A DNA stretch of 16,502 nt from assembly GCA_900770255.1 (NCBI GenBank), contig CAAGJN010000043.1:1-16502 (forward strand), read 5' to 3'. The position numbers and the translations under genes are program-made. Source of the DNA: Clostridia bacterium. Its GTDB lineage: Bacteria; Bacillota; Clostridia; Oscillospirales; Acutalibacteraceae. The notes beneath the pieces were generated by a model. That model saw nothing but the letters and a program-made list of their open reading frames with translations. It was not told where the DNA came from and did not search any database. Positions 14,710 to 16,502 of this stretch are shown piece by piece (within the stretch, counting starts at the first letter, position 1; every line of letters starts with the position of its first letter).

Positions 14710-14832
14710 GCTTCAAACACGTTAAGAAAGACGCATATGTCTGCTGCCAGCCGCGAACGGTCGTCTGCTTTTGACATTCGCAACGGTTGGTGACAGCGAG
14801 ATAGGCAAAAGCCCATAGCTACTCCCCAATGG
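14699..14832 (-). promoter_or_regulatory. yybP-ykoY manganese riboswitch aptamer
   Basis: The minus strand carries GGGGAGTAGC (14818-14827) at the 5' side and GCAAGACCTTTGG at the 3' side, the two most conserved blocks of the yybP-ykoY family (RF00080). Between them are stems including GTCAAAAGCAGAC- and CTGGCAGCAGAC-containing arms. The family senses Mn2+ through the two conserved loops docked together, and frequently precedes P-type cation ATPases and other Mn2+ exporters. Boundaries are approximate. The 3' strand overlaps a perfect terminator, so control is by transcription antitermination. Confidence 0.92.
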
Positions 14833-14840
14833 ACATGTAT

Positions 14841-14868
14841 ATCATAACAGATGGGTAAAAAAAGTCAA
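14841..14868 (-). promoter_or_regulatory. Promoter of the riboswitch-ATPase-ktrBA unit
   Basis: On the minus strand TTGACT (14863-14868) and TATGAT (14841-14846) are separated by 16 bases, placing the start near 14834, just before the aptamer. The DNA upstream (14870-14960) is extremely AT-rich and could act as an UP element. Confidence 0.8.
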
Positions 14869-15000
14869 GAGAAAAATATAAAATTTACATAAATTTCATT
14901 TATATATTCTGATTTTATATATTTTTTTGATTTCATATATATTCTTATTCTGTTAAGCTGCAAAGATTATACTGCGCTAAACAAAATACCGCCCTCTTTT

Positions 15001-15071
15001 CCCCTTATTCTCTGACTCTCTGCTGCCGTGCGCGACGCATGGCTCGCAGAGAACTTTGCCTTCGCAAGGGG
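15001..15071. other. Strong nested hairpin in the gene-free region before the cold-shock gene
   Basis: Bases 14869-15149 contain no gene. The left part is almost pure A/T. The right part holds a strong structure: TCTCTGC (15017-15023) with GCAGAGA (15046-15052), directly enclosing GCCGTGCG (15025-15032) with CGCATGGC (15036-15043), and a possible outer stem CCCCTT (15001-15006) with AAGGGG (15066-15071). A T-run (ACTTTTTTCTTC) follows near 15110 on the plus strand. It may be a small RNA; no family or convincing promoter is recognised. Confidence 0.4.
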
Positions 15072-15149
15072 TAGTCCGCCTGCCTGCGACAATCTTTGTT
15101 CGGCGAAAACTTTTTTCTTCTCCGCTGCGTTTATTCGACAAAAATCCTA

Positions 15150-15178
15150 TTGACAAACCGCCGGCCTGAATATATAAT
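15150..15178 (+). promoter_or_regulatory. Cold-shock gene promoter, SigmaA type
   Basis: A perfect TTGACA (15150-15155) and a perfect TATAAT (15173-15178) are separated by 17 bases. Transcription would start near 15185, leaving a leader of about 133 bases before the cold-shock gene. Confidence 0.93.
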
Positions 15179-15205
15179 TAATGCGTATTCTGACAAATGT
15201 TTCTG

Positions 15206-15267
15206 TGGACTCGCATGTTTTTGTAAGCCATTGACCGTTTGATGGTTCACAAAAATGTGCGGGTCCA
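15206..15267 (+). promoter_or_regulatory. Long hairpin in the cold-shock mRNA leader
   Basis: TGGAC (15206-15210) pairs with GTCCA (15263-15267), and CGCATGTTTTTGT pairs continuously with ACAAAAATGTGCG, including two G-U pairs. An inner stem pairs AGCCAT with ATGGTT. The stem is roughly 25 pairs long. Long structured leaders are typical of cspA-type mRNAs, where they act as temperature-responsive elements controlling translation or decay. That role here is inferred. Confidence 0.7.
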
Positions 15268-15318
15268 TCGCACAACATATAAGGATGGAATGCAAAAATA
15301 TTTCACGGAGGTACCGTA

Positions 15319-15528
15319 ATGAAGGGTACAGTCAAATGGTTTAACGCAGAAAAAGGTTTTGGCTTCATCGCTAACGATGAGGGCGGCGACGATGTTTTCG
15401 TACATTTCTCCGCTATCGTGGCTGACGGCTACAGAACTCTCACCGAGGGTCAGAAGGTCACCTTCGAGGTCGAGCCGGATCCCAAGGATTCCAGCAAGCT
15501 CAGAGCTGTCAACGTAGTCGGCGAATAA
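15319..15528 (+). CDS. csp: Cold-shock protein, CspA family
   Basis: The 69-residue protein is a single cold-shock domain of normal length. It opens MKGTVKWFNAEKGFGFI, with RNP1 (KGFGFI, residues 12-17) and RNP2 (VFVHF, 26-30) carrying the aromatic residues that stack on single-stranded RNA or DNA. Such proteins act in the cytoplasm as RNA chaperones that melt secondary structure, in the cold and often during normal growth. CGGAGG lies eight bases before the ATG. It stands alone between a consensus promoter and two terminator-like hairpins. The long leader hairpin suggests post-transcriptional control. Which of the several csp paralogues it is cannot be decided. Confidence 0.97.
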   Translation: MKGTVKWFNAEKGFGFIANDEGGDDVFVHFSAIVADGYRTLTEGQKVTFEVEPDPKDSSKLRAVNVVGE

Positions 15529-15548
15529 AATTCCGCGCGATTGACAAG

Positions 15549-15572
15549 GGCGCCCGCCAAAAGGCGGGCGCC
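15549..15572 (+). terminator. First hairpin after the cold-shock gene
   Basis: GGCGCCCGCC (15549-15558) pairs perfectly with GGCGGGCGCC (15563-15572) around AAAA, 20 bases after the stop. Only TT follows before AAAA, so it may stabilise the mRNA or terminate weakly. Confidence 0.65.
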
Positions 15573-15588
15573 TTAAAACTGCCAAAGG

Positions 15589-15628
15589 CTCCCCGAACCG
15601 GCAAGGCACAAAATTTGCCGGCGGGGAG
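15589..15628 (+). terminator. Second hairpin and likely true terminator of the cold-shock gene
   Basis: CTCCCCG (15589-15595) pairs with CGGGGAG (15622-15628), and CCGGCAA (15598-15604) with TTGCCGG (15615-15621), with an AA bulge between them. TTTTCTGTTT follows on the plus strand. It may also block transcription arriving from the convergent gene on the right. Confidence 0.8.
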
Positions 15629-15715
15629 TTTTCTGTTTATCTGAGCTTTTCGGGCAGGATCAGATTATCCGCACACTCAACGCTTTGATGATTTTTCGAT
15701 TTTACTTCCGGTTCT

Positions 15716-16502
15716 TTACTCCTGCTCCCTCTCCCCTCTTTCGAGCATATCGGCGGCGAGCTTCACGGCGAGCGCATCCATGCGCGAAAAATCCATGGCC
15801 GAGACATATATGCTCTCGAGCTCGTCGTGCACACTCTTTGCCTGCCTGAGCGACTCGACAGCCTCGTCAACAAACTCGCCGTAGGCCTTTTTGGTAAAGC
15901 TCAGCCTCGACGATCGCCTGCGCAGTGCAGTGCGGTCTGTGAAGCGCGCGGAGCTTATCTTGACTGCGTTTTCAAGCTCGGCCGTATGGAAGCGGTTGGA
16001 GGTAACAAAGCCTATTCGCTTCTCCGGCACGATCAGATGCTCGGGGTCGCCGTCCGGCGCAAGCGGGCACGGGCTTGAGATCACATCGTATCCTCCCGCA
16101 AGCGCATAGCCGCGCAGCAGGGATAGCAGCGCCGCGGCCGCAGCTCCGTTTTCGTCCTCGATAACATACACCCGCTCGCACAGCTCGCGGACAGTCGAGT
16201 CGAAGAACATTACGCCCTTGGGCGTGACCGCTGACAGAAGCCTGTGATGTTCCTCTCCTATTTTTCCCCCCGGCGAGCCGAACTCGCGTGCCGCTATGCG
16301 CGATGCGGTGCGCTTTAGCTTATCCGTATCGATGCAGCCGACGGTCAGGCGCAGTATATCCTCGCGCAGCAGGGAGGACGCCTCAAGAAATCGCCGGCAG
16401 CGGCGGTGGAGCGCCGCGTTCTCATCCGTCAGCGCGATAACCTCGTCGGCGCGCGAGCGCAGAACGGACTTATCCCAAAAGGCGCCCAGATCAACTATCT
16501 CC
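15716..16502 (-). CDS. PRK06851-type P-loop ATPase-like protein, C-terminal part (cut by window edge)
   Basis: The frame is open to the window edge, so at least 262 C-terminal residues are visible and the start is missing. EIVDLGAFWDKSVLRSRADE near the visible start, EEHHRLLSAVTPKG, EHLIVPEKRIGFVTSN and HDELESIYVSAMDFSRMD near the end match the PRK06851 family, clostridial and bacillar proteins with two P-loop domains and no firmly known function. In relatives the second domain has a GxxGxGKS Walker A after YVIK; here the sequence reads YVIEDENGAAAAALLSLL, with no Lys-Ser/Thr. The second nucleotide site is therefore probably dead. The first P-loop lies outside the window. The family call is from remembered similarity. 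Confidence 0.75.
   Translation of the reverse strand, partial: EIVDLGAFWDKSVLRSRADEVIALTDENAALHRRCRRFLEASSLLREDILRLTVGCIDTDKLKRTASRIAAREFGSPGGKIGEEHHRLLSAVTPKGVMFFDSTVRELCERVYVIEDENGAAAAALLSLLRGYALAGGYDVISSPCPLAPDGDPEHLIVPEKRIGFVTSNRFHTAELENAVKISSARFTDRTALRRRSSRLSFTKKAYGEFVDEAVESLRQAKSVHDELESIYVSAMDFSRMDALAVKLAADMLERGEREQE

Noticed and set aside
14647..14870. NiCo or magnesium riboswitch as alternative for the ATPase leader
   Set aside because: The GGGGAGTAGC and GCAAGACCTTTG blocks are diagnostic of yybP-ykoY, and motifs of the other classes are absent.
15247..15609. Minus-strand 120-codon frame covering the cold-shock gene
   Set aside because: It is antisense to an unmistakable csp gene, its promoter leader and its terminator.

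Overview
The window looks like a chromosomal segment of a spore-forming, Gram-positive Clostridia member; I would guess the Oscillospiraceae/Ruminococcaceae area, but that is inference. The pointers are a partial spoIVB sporulation protease gene, a manganese (yybP-ykoY) riboswitch, strong GGAGG-type ribosome binding sites, and moderately GC-rich genes separated by AT-rich spacers. I see no rRNA, tRNA, CRISPR array, transposase or phage gene.

Layout from left to right: (1) the 5' part of spoIVB, minus strand and cut by the window edge, behind a roughly 300-base untranslated stretch that contains a possible 15-codon ORF; (2) putP, a sodium/proline symporter, minus strand, with its own consensus promoter and a hairpin leader; (3) an intergenic stretch of about 290 bases with a tandem repeat and several inverted repeats; (4) a complete branched-chain amino acid ABC transporter operon, livJ-livH-livM-livG-livF, minus strand, driven by a perfect consensus promoter, with a terminator-like hairpin between the binding protein gene and the permease genes; (5) an accessory-looking patch on the plus strand with two membrane proteins of unknown function, flanking direct repeats and many RNA hairpins; (6) a minus-strand unit in which a yybP-ykoY Mn2+ riboswitch precedes a P2-type cation ATPase gene followed by ktrB and ktrA, the potassium uptake channel and its RCK regulatory subunit; (7) a plus-strand cold-shock protein gene with a consensus promoter and a long structured 5' leader; (8) the 3' part of a PRK06851-type P-loop ATPase-like gene, minus strand, whose second Walker A motif appears destroyed.

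How the genes work together: the liv genes form one importer of Leu/Ile/Val-type amino acids, and PutP adds sodium-driven proline uptake, so the left half is largely amino-acid acquisition. The ATPase-ktrB-ktrA unit handles cations. Its riboswitch suggests that high Mn2+ turns on a Mn2+/Ca2+ exporter, and the absence of an obvious terminator before ktrB suggests that K+ uptake is switched on in the same transcript. That arrangement is the most interesting testable observation here. I found no clearly new multi-gene system; the other leads are candidate structured RNAs, a candidate short leader ORF, and the PRK06851 protein with a lost P-loop.
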